DNA from: Pirellulales bacterium | Lineage (GTDB): Bacteria; Planctomycetota; Planctomycetia; Pirellulales; Thermoguttaceae | Reading direction: 5' to 3' | DNA length: 10,440 nucleotides | Assembly: GCA_030617125.1 (NCBI GenBank) | Contig: JAUWWA010000025.1 | Location: 1-10,440, forward strand | Shown here: positions 1-7,494 of the stretch, one piece after another | Numbering within the stretch: the stretch's first letter is position 1 | How the letters are laid out: each line of letters starts with the position of its first letter | Notes under the pieces: generated by a model | The model's input: the letters and a program-made list of their open reading frames with translations, nothing else | Database searches by the model: none | Told to the model about the DNA's origin: nothing | Translations under genes and position numbers: made by a program

Positions 1-155
1 TACGCGTCAGCCTGAGGGCGGCGAAGAAGGACGCGATGGCCAACCTCAAGCTTGCGCCGGGCGATATCGTCAGCGTGGAGCCTAACCCGGGCACCGTTGT
101 GGTGGACTTGATCAAGTTGCTTCGCTTTGGCGTCGGTACGCCGTATATGTGGTAA
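1..155 (+). CDS. C-terminal end of a Wza-like polysaccharide export protein (partial)
   Basis: This is the last 50 codons of a gene that begins before the window; the frame starts at base 3 and ends with TAA at 153-155. The visible protein contains the segment LKLAPGDIVSVE, followed by a short hydrophobic end. The PGDIVSVE stretch resembles the final beta-grasp (SLBB-type) part of outer-membrane polysaccharide export proteins, where a similar phrase recurs. Such proteins form the channel that carries capsule or exopolysaccharide across the outer membrane. The neighbour 33 bases downstream is the matching Wzz-Wzc kinase, which is the usual partner and order, and this strengthens the call. Only a small fragment is visible, so the family rests on one motif plus context. 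Signal peptide, lipobox and N-terminal export domain would lie upstream. Confidence 0.62.
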   Translation, partial: RVSLRAAKKDAMANLKLAPGDIVSVEPNPGTVVVDLIKLLRFGVGTPYMW

Positions 156-188
156 ACAGGCGCGTTTTCCGAGGACGTTTCCACTACG

Positions 189-2513
189 ATGGCCGAGCAG
201 ATACTCGAACAACGCAACGCGCCCGATGCACCCGTGGAGCCGCATCCCGTGCAGGCGATCTTGCGGTTTTTGCGGGCCGTGTATTATCGCAAAGGGATCG
301 TGATCGTCGCTTTGGCGGCAAGTTGCCTGCTGGGCGGGCTCTATTACGCCACCGTACAGAGGGTCTACGAATCGAAGGCCTCGTTGCTGATCCTACAGAC
401 GGGGGATGCCGGTTCCTGGTCCGCCGAAATGTCCGGTGGCAAGACGGCCAAGGACCTCATGGTCACGTACAAGAACATGCTCCGTAGCGAGACGGTCGCG
501 GAGGCCGCGTTGAAGACCTTGCCGGCGGAGCATCGAGACGATCTGGCGGACGCTCCGCGCAACAAGTGGGTCAAGATCATTCAAGGGAATCTCGCCGTCT
601 CGACCGTCCGAGACGCGACCATCTTGAATCTTGCCTATCAATCCAAGGATCCCGACGCGGCCAAGGCGATCGTCACCTGTATCCTCTTCGCCTACTTGGA
701 CTTCATGGACAGGCTCCACAAGAACACGGCCGACGAGTTGCTCGACATCCTCACGAAGGAGAAGGTCGGCCTCGAGGACCAAATGCACGCCAAGCAGAAC
801 GAATTGATTGCCGTGCGCCGGGGCGCCGAAGAGTTGATCATCCGCGACGGTGATCAAGGAGACGTGATCATCAAGGAGGTGATGAGCCTTAACGAAACGT
901 GGATTGAGGTACACAAGAACCGGCTCAACGCTCAGTCGCATCTGGCCGGTGTCGAGGCGGCCATCCGCAACCGCGAGGATCTCGTGGAATTCGCCCTGAC
1001 GATATCCGACGCCATGGGGGGCGACCGGTTCCTTCACCGCCTCGGCCTCAATCCGTCCGACTCCCACACCACCGCCCGTCTCAACCAACAATTGAGCGAA
1101 GATCGGGCGAAACTCCAATCGGACTTGCAGTTATATTTGCCCGCGCATCACAGGGTCCGTGAGATACAGGAGCGGATTCGCGTTGCCGAATACCACCTGC
1201 AACACCGGCACCAAATCAGAAACGCACAATTGCACCAACTCAGCAACGCCGACCTCGCGCCGCTGTTGCTGACGACCGCACGCCAGCATTTCGCTCAAGC
1301 CGCCGCCCACGAGAACCTGGTCCGGGCGAGTTACGAAGAAGCAAAACGCACGGCCATCGGACTCGACGGCACCAGGGCGCGGCTCGACATGCTGCAACTC
1401 GACTGGAACCGCCTGCAACGAACCTATGAGATCGTCCAACAGCGTCTGAAAGACATCGACCTCGGCCAGAAGAGCGGCACGCTTCGGACTTCCATCCTCA
1501 GCCCTCCGGAAGTCCCAACCGGACCGGTTTGGCCTCGCAAGAGCGTCGTGGCGGTCCTCGCGATCCTTTTTGGGCTCGGCGCGGGACTGGCGATCGTGTA
1601 CCTGCAAGATCTCCTCGACGACCGCTTCCGCTCGCCGGAGGAGCTGCGCACACAACTGTCGCTGCCCGTGCTGGCGATGGTCGGCAAGCTCGAGACGTTG
1701 ACCGATCGCGGCATGGACGCCGTCCACGCTCACGTCCGCCCCAACGCCGCCGAAACCGAGGCGTTTCGGACGTTGCGCACGGCGTTGGCGCTCGCCGAGG
1801 ACGGCATGCAACGCCTGGTCGTCTCGAGCAGCGAGCCGGGAGACGGCAAAACCACGGTCATTGTGAACCTGGCGACCGCGTACGCCCAATCCGGGAAGCG
1901 AACGCTGCTGATCGACGCCGACATGCGCCGCCCCGGCCTAACGCCTCTGCTCGACCTGAAGGGGCAACGGGGGCTCTCCACCATCCTCCGCGAACAACTC
2001 CCCCTGGCTGAGGCCGCCTCCACAAATCTCTACCCAAACATGATCGAAAACCTCGACGTGCTCCCCGCCGGCCCCCGACCGGTCAATCCCACGGAATTGC
2101 TCGCGGGCGATCGCTTCTCCGAACTCCTCTCCTGGGCCGAGACCCGCTACGACCAGATCCTCATCGACAGTCCACCCGCTTTGGTCAGTGACACCGCCAT
2201 CATCGGCCGCCTGGTCGACGGTGTGCTGCTGACCGTTCTACCGGAGAAAAACCGGCGTCGTGCGGTGATTCGGGCCGCCGAAAGCTTCCCCTTGATGGGC
2301 ATCAAAGTGCTTGGGATCGTCGTCAATCGCATCGGCGGCGACAAGGGCGAGGGCTACTGCGGTTACAGTTACGGCTACGGCTACGGTTACGGCGGCTACG
2401 GCTACGGCTACGGTTACGGCGGCTACGGCCACGACGAGGATTCCGCCGACGCCGAACGCGATCACGAAGACGCGCCCCAGCCGTCGGCGAAGATCGTACG
2501 AAGAGTTGCCTGA
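189..2513 (+). CDS. wzc: Wzz-Wzc fusion: chain-length regulator and BY-type tyrosine kinase
   Basis: The 774-residue inner-membrane protein has the full polysaccharide co-polymerase 2a layout. The first membrane segment lies at about residues 36-56, followed by a Wzz periplasmic domain with long helical, coiled-coil-like stretches. A proline-rich PPEVPTGPVWP run leads into the second membrane segment at about 453-472. The cytoplasmic kinase domain has the ExxRxxR oligomerisation motif (E524, R527, R530), Walker A EPGDGKTT with K554, Walker A' IDAD (D576, D578) and Walker B ILIDSPP with D660. In this family the kinase autophosphorylates a C-terminal tyrosine cluster, and cycling of that state controls polymer length and export through the Wza channel. 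Here the cluster is a Gly-Tyr tail at residues 722-748, followed by an acidic end. The length is normal for the fused form. The ATG at 189 is preceded by GAGGACG about 11-14 bases upstream, a weak ribosome site. The gene sits between the export protein and the polymerase, probably in one operon. Confidence 0.93.
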   Translation: MAEQILEQRNAPDAPVEPHPVQAILRFLRAVYYRKGIVIVALAASCLLGGLYYATVQRVYESKASLLILQTGDAGSWSAEMSGGKTAKDLMVTYKNMLRSETVAEAALKTLPAEHRDDLADAPRNKWVKIIQGNLAVSTVRDATILNLAYQSKDPDAAKAIVTCILFAYLDFMDRLHKNTADELLDILTKEKVGLEDQMHAKQNELIAVRRGAEELIIRDGDQGDVIIKEVMSLNETWIEVHKNRLNAQSHLAGVEAAIRNREDLVEFALTISDAMGGDRFLHRLGLNPSDSHTTARLNQQLSEDRAKLQSDLQLYLPAHHRVREIQERIRVAEYHLQHRHQIRNAQLHQLSNADLAPLLLTTARQHFAQAAAHENLVRASYEEAKRTAIGLDGTRARLDMLQLDWNRLQRTYEIVQQRLKDIDLGQKSGTLRTSILSPPEVPTGPVWPRKSVVAVLAILFGLGAGLAIVYLQDLLDDRFRSPEELRTQLSLPVLAMVGKLETLTDRGMDAVHAHVRPNAAETEAFRTLRTALALAEDGMQRLVVSSSEPGDGKTTVIVNLATAYAQSGKRTLLIDADMRRPGLTPLLDLKGQRGLSTILREQLPLAEAASTNLYPNMIENLDVLPAGPRPVNPTELLAGDRFSELLSWAETRYDQILIDSPPALVSDTAIIGRLVDGVLLTVLPEKNRRRAVIRAAESFPLMGIKVLGIVVNRIGGDKGEGYCGYSYGYGYGYGGYGYGYGYGGYGHDEDSADAERDHEDAPQPSAKIVRRVA
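2352..2432 (+). repeat. Hexanucleotide (GGC TAC)n repeat encoding a Gly-Tyr tail
   Basis: Within the kinase gene, codons 722-748 are almost entirely alternating glycine and tyrosine. They carry 11 tyrosines in 27 residues, with one Cys, one Ser and a final His as interruptions. At the DNA level the core (2373-2429) is a near-perfect GGC TAC / GGT TAC six-base repeat, with GG-doublets every three or four units. It lies where BY-kinases carry their autophosphorylated tyrosine cluster. The repetitive coding could change length by slippage. Confidence 0.9.
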
Positions 2514-2557
2514 TGGCACAATCGTAGCCTGAAAACCCTACCAAACGATCCTCCCCC

Positions 2558-5221
2558 ATGCTCGCCATGCTCGCGAAACGCGCAGATTCGCTGCTGATTA
2601 AATGCGTCGACGCCGGCCTGGCCGGCGTACTGTTCGTTGTGCCGATGATGATGGGCGGCCGGATCGCCGCCGGGCAACTTGTCCTGATCACGTTGTCGCT
2701 TTGGGTAGCAGTCTGCTGGTGTCTAAGACAATGCCTCGCGCCGCGGGCGGCGTGGGTCCGCTCGCCGGCCGGACCGCTCATGCTCGTCGCACTGGTCTTG
2801 GCCGCCGTGCAATTCATGCCGCTCTCGCCGTCGCTGCTCGCAGCGATCTCGCCGAAGCTGGCCAAGACCTTGCCGCTTTGGACTTCCGGCGTCGAGGGGA
2901 CCACGACGATTGACGTCTGGAGCACGTTATCGCTCACGCCCGCGGCCACGCGCGACTCGTTCATCGTGCTGCTTGCGTTCGCGTTGCTGCTGCTGACCAC
3001 GTTGCAGCGGTTACGGCAAGTCGAAGACGTCGAGCGTTTGCTCCGTTGGGTTGCCGTCGCCGCGCTGGCCATGGCGGGCTTCGGCCTGATACAGCACTTC
3101 ACCAGGAACGGGAAATACTTCTGGTTCTACCAATACCCGTTCGCCTCGACGAACGGGCGCGTCGCAGGCAGCTTTACGAACCGCAACCATTTCGCCCAAT
3201 TCATCGCACTGGGAATCGGACCGCTCATCTGGTGGTTGCAGAGTGAATGGCGAAGCAAGCGCACGAGAAATCGCGAGATCACGGTCGGCCTGCTGGCGAT
3301 CGGCCTGGGCGTGGCGGTGTTCGCCGTGCTGATGGCCCTCTCGCGCGGAGGGTCGGCGGCCCTGTTGGTGGCCGCCGTCGTCTGTCTGATCATCCTCTAT
3401 CGCGGATCGCTCGTCGGACGCAACACGCTGCTGACCGTCGCGGGCGTCGGACTGCTCGTCGTGGCGTCGCTCTCGATCTACGGCTACGAGGCGGTCGCAC
3501 GGCGGTTGGACGATTTCGGCTCGGTCCGGGAACTCAACAGCGGCGGACGATTGCGGCTTTGGCGGGCCGACGCCGAGGTGATCGCCGACTACCCCTTGGC
3601 CGGCACGGGTCTGGGAAGTCATCGTGCGGTTTGCCCGATGTATCTCCACGACGCGACCAACGCCGTTGGTTTGGAGTACACCCATGCCGAAAACGGTTAC
3701 GTACAGGTCGCCATGGAGTCGGGCGTGCCGGGGTTGCTGCTGGCGCTGGCGGCCGTCGGTCTGTGCGTGTTCTGGTGCGTCTCGTCAATACGGGGCGGAG
3801 ACCCCCCACAAAACCCACGCGTGCTCTTGTGCTTCGCAGCCATCGCCGCGAGCCTGGCCGCCAACTTCCTGCACGCAATTGTCGATTTCGTATGGTACGT
3901 TCCCGGCGTGATGGTCGTCGTGGTCGTGTTGGCGGCGTGTGCCTGCCGATTGTGGCAACTTAGCCGCGGGAAGCCCCGTGAAGCGGCTCGGGTGCTTTGG
4001 ATCCCGCGCGGCGGGTGGATGGCGGCGACGGTGTGCCTGGTCGTCGTCGGCGCGCTGATGGTCCACAACCGGCTGATCGCCGCTCGGGCGGAGCCGTTCT
4101 GGCATCGCTGCCTGGTATTGGGCCGAAATCTCGCCAACCACGAGGCGCCCGACCGGCCCGAAAAACTCAACGCCATGCTGGAGAACCTCTCCGCCACGGT
4201 GCGGTGGGAGCCGGATCGCGCTCGGGCTCATGCCTGGCTGGCGGCGGTTCATCTTGGGTTGTTCGACGAACCGCAGAATCCCAGCGTCGCCGCGATTACC
4301 GTAAAACAGCTCAGCGACACCGTGGCCCATGATCCTCAATTGCAATCGCCCGACGCACTCGACGCGTGGCTCTCGCGGGCGTTTCCCGAGCGTCGGCGAC
4401 ACCTTGACGCCGCTTTGCATCACGCGCGCACGGCCGTCGCGCTCTGCCCGTTGCTGGGCGAGAACTACCTGTTCCTGGCCGATCTGTCGTTCCTTGCGGG
4501 ATCGTACACGCCACGGCGGGCCGCGTTTGTAGACCAAGCACTCATTGTGCGTCCTTTCGACGGCAGCGTGCTGTTTGCGGCGGGACAGGAAGCGGCCATG
4601 GCGGGCAAGCCGGAGGAGGCCGTCCAATTCTGGCAGCGATCCGCCCGAACCGGACCGGCGCACCAACGCCGCTTGGCGAAAGTGCTGATCGGCAGCGGCC
4701 GGCTTCCCGCCGACGTCGTGCTCGACATCGTTCAGCCCGACGTGCCGACACTCCGATGGATTCGATGGCAATATCATAAGCTCGGCCGCAAGGACGAGTT
4801 GTCCGTTTTCGACGAACGTCTCGCCGCCGCGTCGCAGGCCCAAGCACGCACGTCGCAGGGAGAATCAGCGTGCGGCTACTGGCTGGAGGCCGCCAAGGCA
4901 TACCGGAGATTGCAGCGGTCGGCCGAGTCGCTTCGATGCCTGCGCCGAGCCGTCGAGAGCGACTTCTCGCAGTGCGCCGCGCGATATGAATTGGGGACGC
5001 TCTTGCTGGAATTGCGAGAGTTCGACGAGGCCGAGAAGCACCTGCGTTGGTGCCTGCAACGGAAGCCGCGCGACGAGGAGGTTCGCCGTCAGCTAGAAGC
5101 CGCCATCGACGGTCGACTCAAGAAAGGTGACATGCTACTTTCTCGGCCGGTTTTCCTCGGGACTCGTGGGGTTGACGACACTACGAAGGAGCCTGTCCGC
5201 TTTGTTATCCCCCGGCAATGA
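2558..5221 (+). CDS. O-antigen ligase/polymerase-family membrane protein with TPR-like C-terminal domain
   Basis: The 887-residue protein has about 13 hydrophobic segments up to about residue 503, then a long soluble part. Family signatures of the O-antigen ligase/Wzy_C group are visible: NRNHF at 208-212, LSRGG at 261-265, GTGLG at 349-353 and the loop HAENGYVQ from H376. In this family the large periplasmic loop carries arginine and histidine residues that act on the undecaprenyl-linked glycan. The protein would therefore polymerise repeat units, or ligate glycan to an acceptor, on the periplasmic face. Residues of about 505-860 are helical and Ala/Leu/Arg-rich. The final part (ARYELGTLLLELREFDEAEK and the region after it) reads like tetratricopeptide repeats, probably for contact with other assembly proteins. 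The start is ATG at 2558, 44 bases after the kinase stop, with no obvious Shine-Dalgarno; an in-frame ATG at 2567 is an alternative. The last 17 bases overlap the convergent epimerase gene. Polymerase versus ligase cannot be decided from sequence. Confidence 0.85.
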   Translation: MLAMLAKRADSLLIKCVDAGLAGVLFVVPMMMGGRIAAGQLVLITLSLWVAVCWCLRQCLAPRAAWVRSPAGPLMLVALVLAAVQFMPLSPSLLAAISPKLAKTLPLWTSGVEGTTTIDVWSTLSLTPAATRDSFIVLLAFALLLLTTLQRLRQVEDVERLLRWVAVAALAMAGFGLIQHFTRNGKYFWFYQYPFASTNGRVAGSFTNRNHFAQFIALGIGPLIWWLQSEWRSKRTRNREITVGLLAIGLGVAVFAVLMALSRGGSAALLVAAVVCLIILYRGSLVGRNTLLTVAGVGLLVVASLSIYGYEAVARRLDDFGSVRELNSGGRLRLWRADAEVIADYPLAGTGLGSHRAVCPMYLHDATNAVGLEYTHAENGYVQVAMESGVPGLLLALAAVGLCVFWCVSSIRGGDPPQNPRVLLCFAAIAASLAANFLHAIVDFVWYVPGVMVVVVVLAACACRLWQLSRGKPREAARVLWIPRGGWMAATVCLVVVGALMVHNRLIAARAEPFWHRCLVLGRNLANHEAPDRPEKLNAMLENLSATVRWEPDRARAHAWLAAVHLGLFDEPQNPSVAAITVKQLSDTVAHDPQLQSPDALDAWLSRAFPERRRHLDAALHHARTAVALCPLLGENYLFLADLSFLAGSYTPRRAAFVDQALIVRPFDGSVLFAAGQEAAMAGKPEEAVQFWQRSARTGPAHQRRLAKVLIGSGRLPADVVLDIVQPDVPTLRWIRWQYHKLGRKDELSVFDERLAAASQAQARTSQGESACGYWLEAAKAYRRLQRSAESLRCLRRAVESDFSQCAARYELGTLLLELREFDEAEKHLRWCLQRKPRDEEVRRQLEAAIDGRLKKGDMLLSRPVFLGTRGVDDTTKEPVRFVIPRQ

Positions 5222-6293
5222 TCCGGGCGATCCGCTTTGCGGCTTGGCCGTCCCAGAGTTCGGGCGTCCGGGGCGTTTGCCAGCGGCCTGCCTGGATGTC
5301 GCGCCATGCCTCGATGATCTTTTCGGTATCCGTACCGACGACCCGGTTGGAACCGATTTTCGCCGTGATCGGCCGTTCGGTATTTTGCCGCAGCGTGAGG
5401 CAGGGGATGCCGAGGATCGTGGTTTCCTCCTGGATTCCACCGGAGTCGGTCAGCATTGCCTTGGCCGAACTCATTAGCTTGAGGAAATCGAGGTATCCGA
5501 CCGGATCGATCAATTGGAGCTTGCCCAGCTTGGCCACGCGCCGGGCCAGGGATGATCCTTCGAGGTTGTTGCGCGTTCGCGGATGGATCGGGAAAACAAT
5601 CGGCACGTCGTCCTGGATGACTTCCAGGGCGTCGAAGAGCCGAGCGAGCACGGCCGGATCGTCAACATTCGACGGCCTGTGCAGCGTTAGCACCACGTAC
5701 TCGCCTTGCCGCAGTGCGAGGTCGTCGAGGATGGTCGATCCGGCGGCCAATTCGCGGCTTTTCAGCAGCGTATCGATCATGACGTTGCCGACCAGGAAAA
5801 TTTTTTCCTCGGCGATGCCCTCGTTGATGAGGTTTTCCACGCCGCTTTGTTCGGTGCAGAAGAGCAAGTCGCTGACGGTGTCGGTCAGTACGCGGTTGAT
5901 TTCCTCGGGCATGGTTCGGTCGAAGCTTCGCAATCCGGCCTCGACGTGAATCAGCTTCACGCCGAGCTTGACTGCCACCAATCCACAGGCGATCGTGCTG
6001 TTGACGTCGCCGACCACCAGTACGGCGTCGGCCGCGTGCTCGAGCAATACGGGCTCGAAGGCCTTCATGATCTCGGCGGTCTGGACGGCGTGGCTGGCCG
6101 AGCCGACTTCCAGGTTGACGTCCGGTTCGGGGATGCCGAGTTGGTGGAAGAACAGGTCGCTCATCCGCTCGCCGTAGTGCTGGCCGGTGTGGACGAGCAT
6201 CGGTTCGATGCCGGCGGTTGCGGTGAATGCCTCCAAGAGCGGGGCGATCTTTATGAAGTTCGGTCGGGCTCCGGCCACATTAACGATTTTCAT
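5205..6293 (-). CDS. wecB: UDP-N-acetylglucosamine 2-epimerase (non-hydrolysing)
   Basis: The 362-residue cytoplasmic enzyme interconverts UDP-GlcNAc and UDP-ManNAc, supplying ManNAc or ManNAcA-type residues for surface glycans. Motifs run in order: GARPNFIKIAP at 8-18, HTGQHY at 35-40, GDVNST with D96, HVEAGLRS with E118, MPEE with E131, LHRPSN with H205, PIHPRTR at 235-241 and DSGGIQEE at 283-290. D96, E118, E131 and H205 correspond to the known catalytic Asp, Glu, Glu and His of the family. The length matches bacterial WecB enzymes. The reading frame is open upstream to 6521, but that extension overlaps the deacetylase gene and has no family resemblance. The ATG at 6293 begins the conserved MKIVNVAGARPNF and has a purine-rich AGAGAGAG seven bases upstream. 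It is the last gene of the minus-strand operon and ends inside the stop region of the convergent polymerase gene. LHRPSN in place of the more usual HRxEN is a small variation. Confidence 0.95.
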   Translation of the reverse strand: MKIVNVAGARPNFIKIAPLLEAFTATAGIEPMLVHTGQHYGERMSDLFFHQLGIPEPDVNLEVGSASHAVQTAEIMKAFEPVLLEHAADAVLVVGDVNSTIACGLVAVKLGVKLIHVEAGLRSFDRTMPEEINRVLTDTVSDLLFCTEQSGVENLINEGIAEEKIFLVGNVMIDTLLKSRELAAGSTILDDLALRQGEYVVLTLHRPSNVDDPAVLARLFDALEVIQDDVPIVFPIHPRTRNNLEGSSLARRVAKLGKLQLIDPVGYLDFLKLMSSAKAMLTDSGGIQEETTILGIPCLTLRQNTERPITAKIGSNRVVGTDTEKIIEAWRDIQAGRWQTPRTPELWDGQAAKRIARIIAGG

Positions 6294-6300
6294 CTGTCGT

Positions 6301-6308
6301 CTCTCTCT
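6301..6308 (-). promoter_or_regulatory. Ribosome binding site deciding the wecB start
   Basis: On the minus strand AGAGAGAG lies seven bases before the ATG at 6293. It is purine-rich rather than a perfect Shine-Dalgarno sequence. It supports the short, family-length start over the longer open frame that reaches into the deacetylase gene. Confidence 0.5.
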
Positions 6309-6400
6309 TTTCTCGACGTATCCGAGGTCGTCTAATATCTTGCGTGCAGGATGCAGTATAGCGCCAAGAAGCGTGGCGAACACAACCCACATCTTCCCAT

Positions 6401-7327
6401 CTACGCGGCGTCGCGATAGCAAAAGGTTGACTTTCGTATGGGTAATGTCTTTGAGAGGTCCTTGCCGTCGGCGAACACGAAATCTCGCATGAGGCAGAAC
6501 GACTGGCTCTTGCCGAGCCACTGCAACTTGGGCATGGTGCTTTTGAGATTCACATAGCTTTTAAACCTCCGCAGCGGGCTCAGCGGCAGGCGGGGATGAT
6601 TCGGGTCGATTTCTCGGGGGTGAACATAGATGACGAGTGGTTGTCCGGAAGCGCGCAAGTTCTTGACACCCCATCGAATCAGCCATTGGGGTGATATTCT
6701 CAGGTATCCTCCTCCGAATAGGTTGATCCTTCGCCCGAGGATCTCGACCATCGACATGGGGATTTCCGGCAGCAGTCCAGCTTGGGTCTCGATCAGGTAC
6801 GAGCCCAGCGGGGCGCCGGGGATCCCGCCGTGCCCTCTTTTGGACGGAAAGATGCTGGAATCGTATTGGTAGCCAACTTCCTTGATGACGTCAAATGCCC
6901 ATGCCGTGCGGCCGGTAATACCGAATCCAGGCGCCCTGAACCCCGCGATTTCATCGCCGGTGATATCTTCCAGCAGCTTCTTTGCGCGGTCGATATCCTG
7001 AAAGAATCTTTCACGGCCGACGTCATACGCCAGTACATGTGCATAGCTGTGGCTGGCGATTTCGTGCCCGGCCTCTCGGCACCGAAGCACCATGGACTTG
7101 TGTTGCTGAGCCAACCAACCCAACCAGAAAAAGGTCGCTTTTATGCTGCATTCGTCGAGCATCCCCAGGATCATCTCCAGGCGGCTTTCCACCCGCGACT
7201 GCAAGGAATTCCATTTCTCGATAGGAGGCGCAGCCGGGCTGTCCAAGATATGGAACCATTCCTCGACATCCACAGTGAACATGGCTTTAGATTCATCGGT
7301 TGTGACTTCTATGCGATTTGCGGGCAT
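6401..7327 (-). CDS. Polysaccharide deacetylase, XrtA/PEP-CTERM-locus type (NodB fold, DUF3473-like C-terminus)
   Basis: With the start at 7327 the protein has 308 residues. NodB-type motifs are all present: TVDVEEW with D20, HEIASHSYAH with H88, H93 and H97, RAPGFGIT with R131, DSSIFP with D156, and the late IYVHPREID. The TVDVEEWFHI opening, the GGGYLRISP block, and HPREIDPNHPR followed by RRFKSYVNL match the deacetylase subfamily usually encoded beside exosortase A loci. That subfamily is expected to remove acetyl groups from amino sugars of an exopolysaccharide. No signal peptide is seen. The start is uncertain: ATG 7327 has no clear ribosome site, ATG 7282 starts right at the fold, ATG 7453 has AGGGA nine bases upstream, and TTG 7498 overlaps the previous stop. 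Longer versions would translate low-complexity repeat DNA, so I prefer 7327. The C-terminal tail is longer than I expect for the subfamily. It lies between the formyltransferase and wecB genes, 107 bases before wecB. Confidence 0.88.
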   Translation of the reverse strand: MPANRIEVTTDESKAMFTVDVEEWFHILDSPAAPPIEKWNSLQSRVESRLEMILGMLDECSIKATFFWLGWLAQQHKSMVLRCREAGHEIASHSYAHVLAYDVGRERFFQDIDRAKKLLEDITGDEIAGFRAPGFGITGRTAWAFDVIKEVGYQYDSSIFPSKRGHGGIPGAPLGSYLIETQAGLLPEIPMSMVEILGRRINLFGGGYLRISPQWLIRWGVKNLRASGQPLVIYVHPREIDPNHPRLPLSPLRRFKSYVNLKSTMPKLQWLGKSQSFCLMRDFVFADGKDLSKTLPIRKSTFCYRDAA

Positions 7328-7340
7328 GTTTGACAGTCCA

Positions 7341-7411
7341 GAAGGCGGAAGGCGGAAAGATGGGACAACGGTGATATTCGAACTCCTCCTTCCCTCTTCC
7401 CTCTTCCCCCT
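7341..7411. repeat. Purine/pyrimidine low-complexity repeat block between two genes
   Basis: The formyltransferase stop (7495) and the preferred deacetylase start (7327) are 167 bases apart, unlike the tight spacing upstream. The gap holds a purine run with tandem GGCGGAA units (7341-7364) and, a few bases later, a pyrimidine run of CCCTCTT-like units (7383-7411). Beside it is GGCCGTAGGCC, an inverted repeat with a three-base centre (7420-7430). The two runs are partly complementary and could pair. It looks like dispersed intergenic repeat DNA rather than coding sequence, although a frame stays open through it. Confidence 0.6.
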
Positions 7412-7494
7412 ATGGCTGTGGCCGTAGGCCGCGTTTGGGTTTTCGTCGAACATGTCATCGATCCCTGTGGGATGAATATCTTTCCTGCGCCGCT

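Noticed and set aside
393..1118. Open frame of 241 codons on the minus strand
   Set aside because: It lies wholly opposite the Wzz domain of the kinase gene, has no recognisable motif, and is the kind of antisense frame that GC-rich codon use produces.
2352..2432. CRISPR-like or satellite array
   Set aside because: The repeat is a six-base coding repeat in frame with the kinase and has no spacers.
3785..4843. Open frame of 352 codons on the minus strand
   Set aside because: It is opposite the polymerase gene, whose frame carries clear family motifs. The antisense product is low-complexity Arg/Gly/His-rich without a domain.
5211..5227. CCCGG / CCGGG hairpin at the convergent stops as a bidirectional terminator
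   Set aside because: The stem has only five base pairs with a seven-base loop and no T-run on either strand, so it is too weak to call.
6362..6378. CGCCA / TGGCG inverted repeat in the gap before wecB
   Set aside because: A five-base stem with a seven-base loop is expected by chance in GC-rich DNA, and it has no T-run or promoter context.
6294..6521. 76-residue N-terminal extension of the epimerase
   Set aside because: It would overlap the deacetylase gene and has no family resemblance. The ATG at 6293 gives the normal length, conserved N-terminus and a purine-rich ribosome site.
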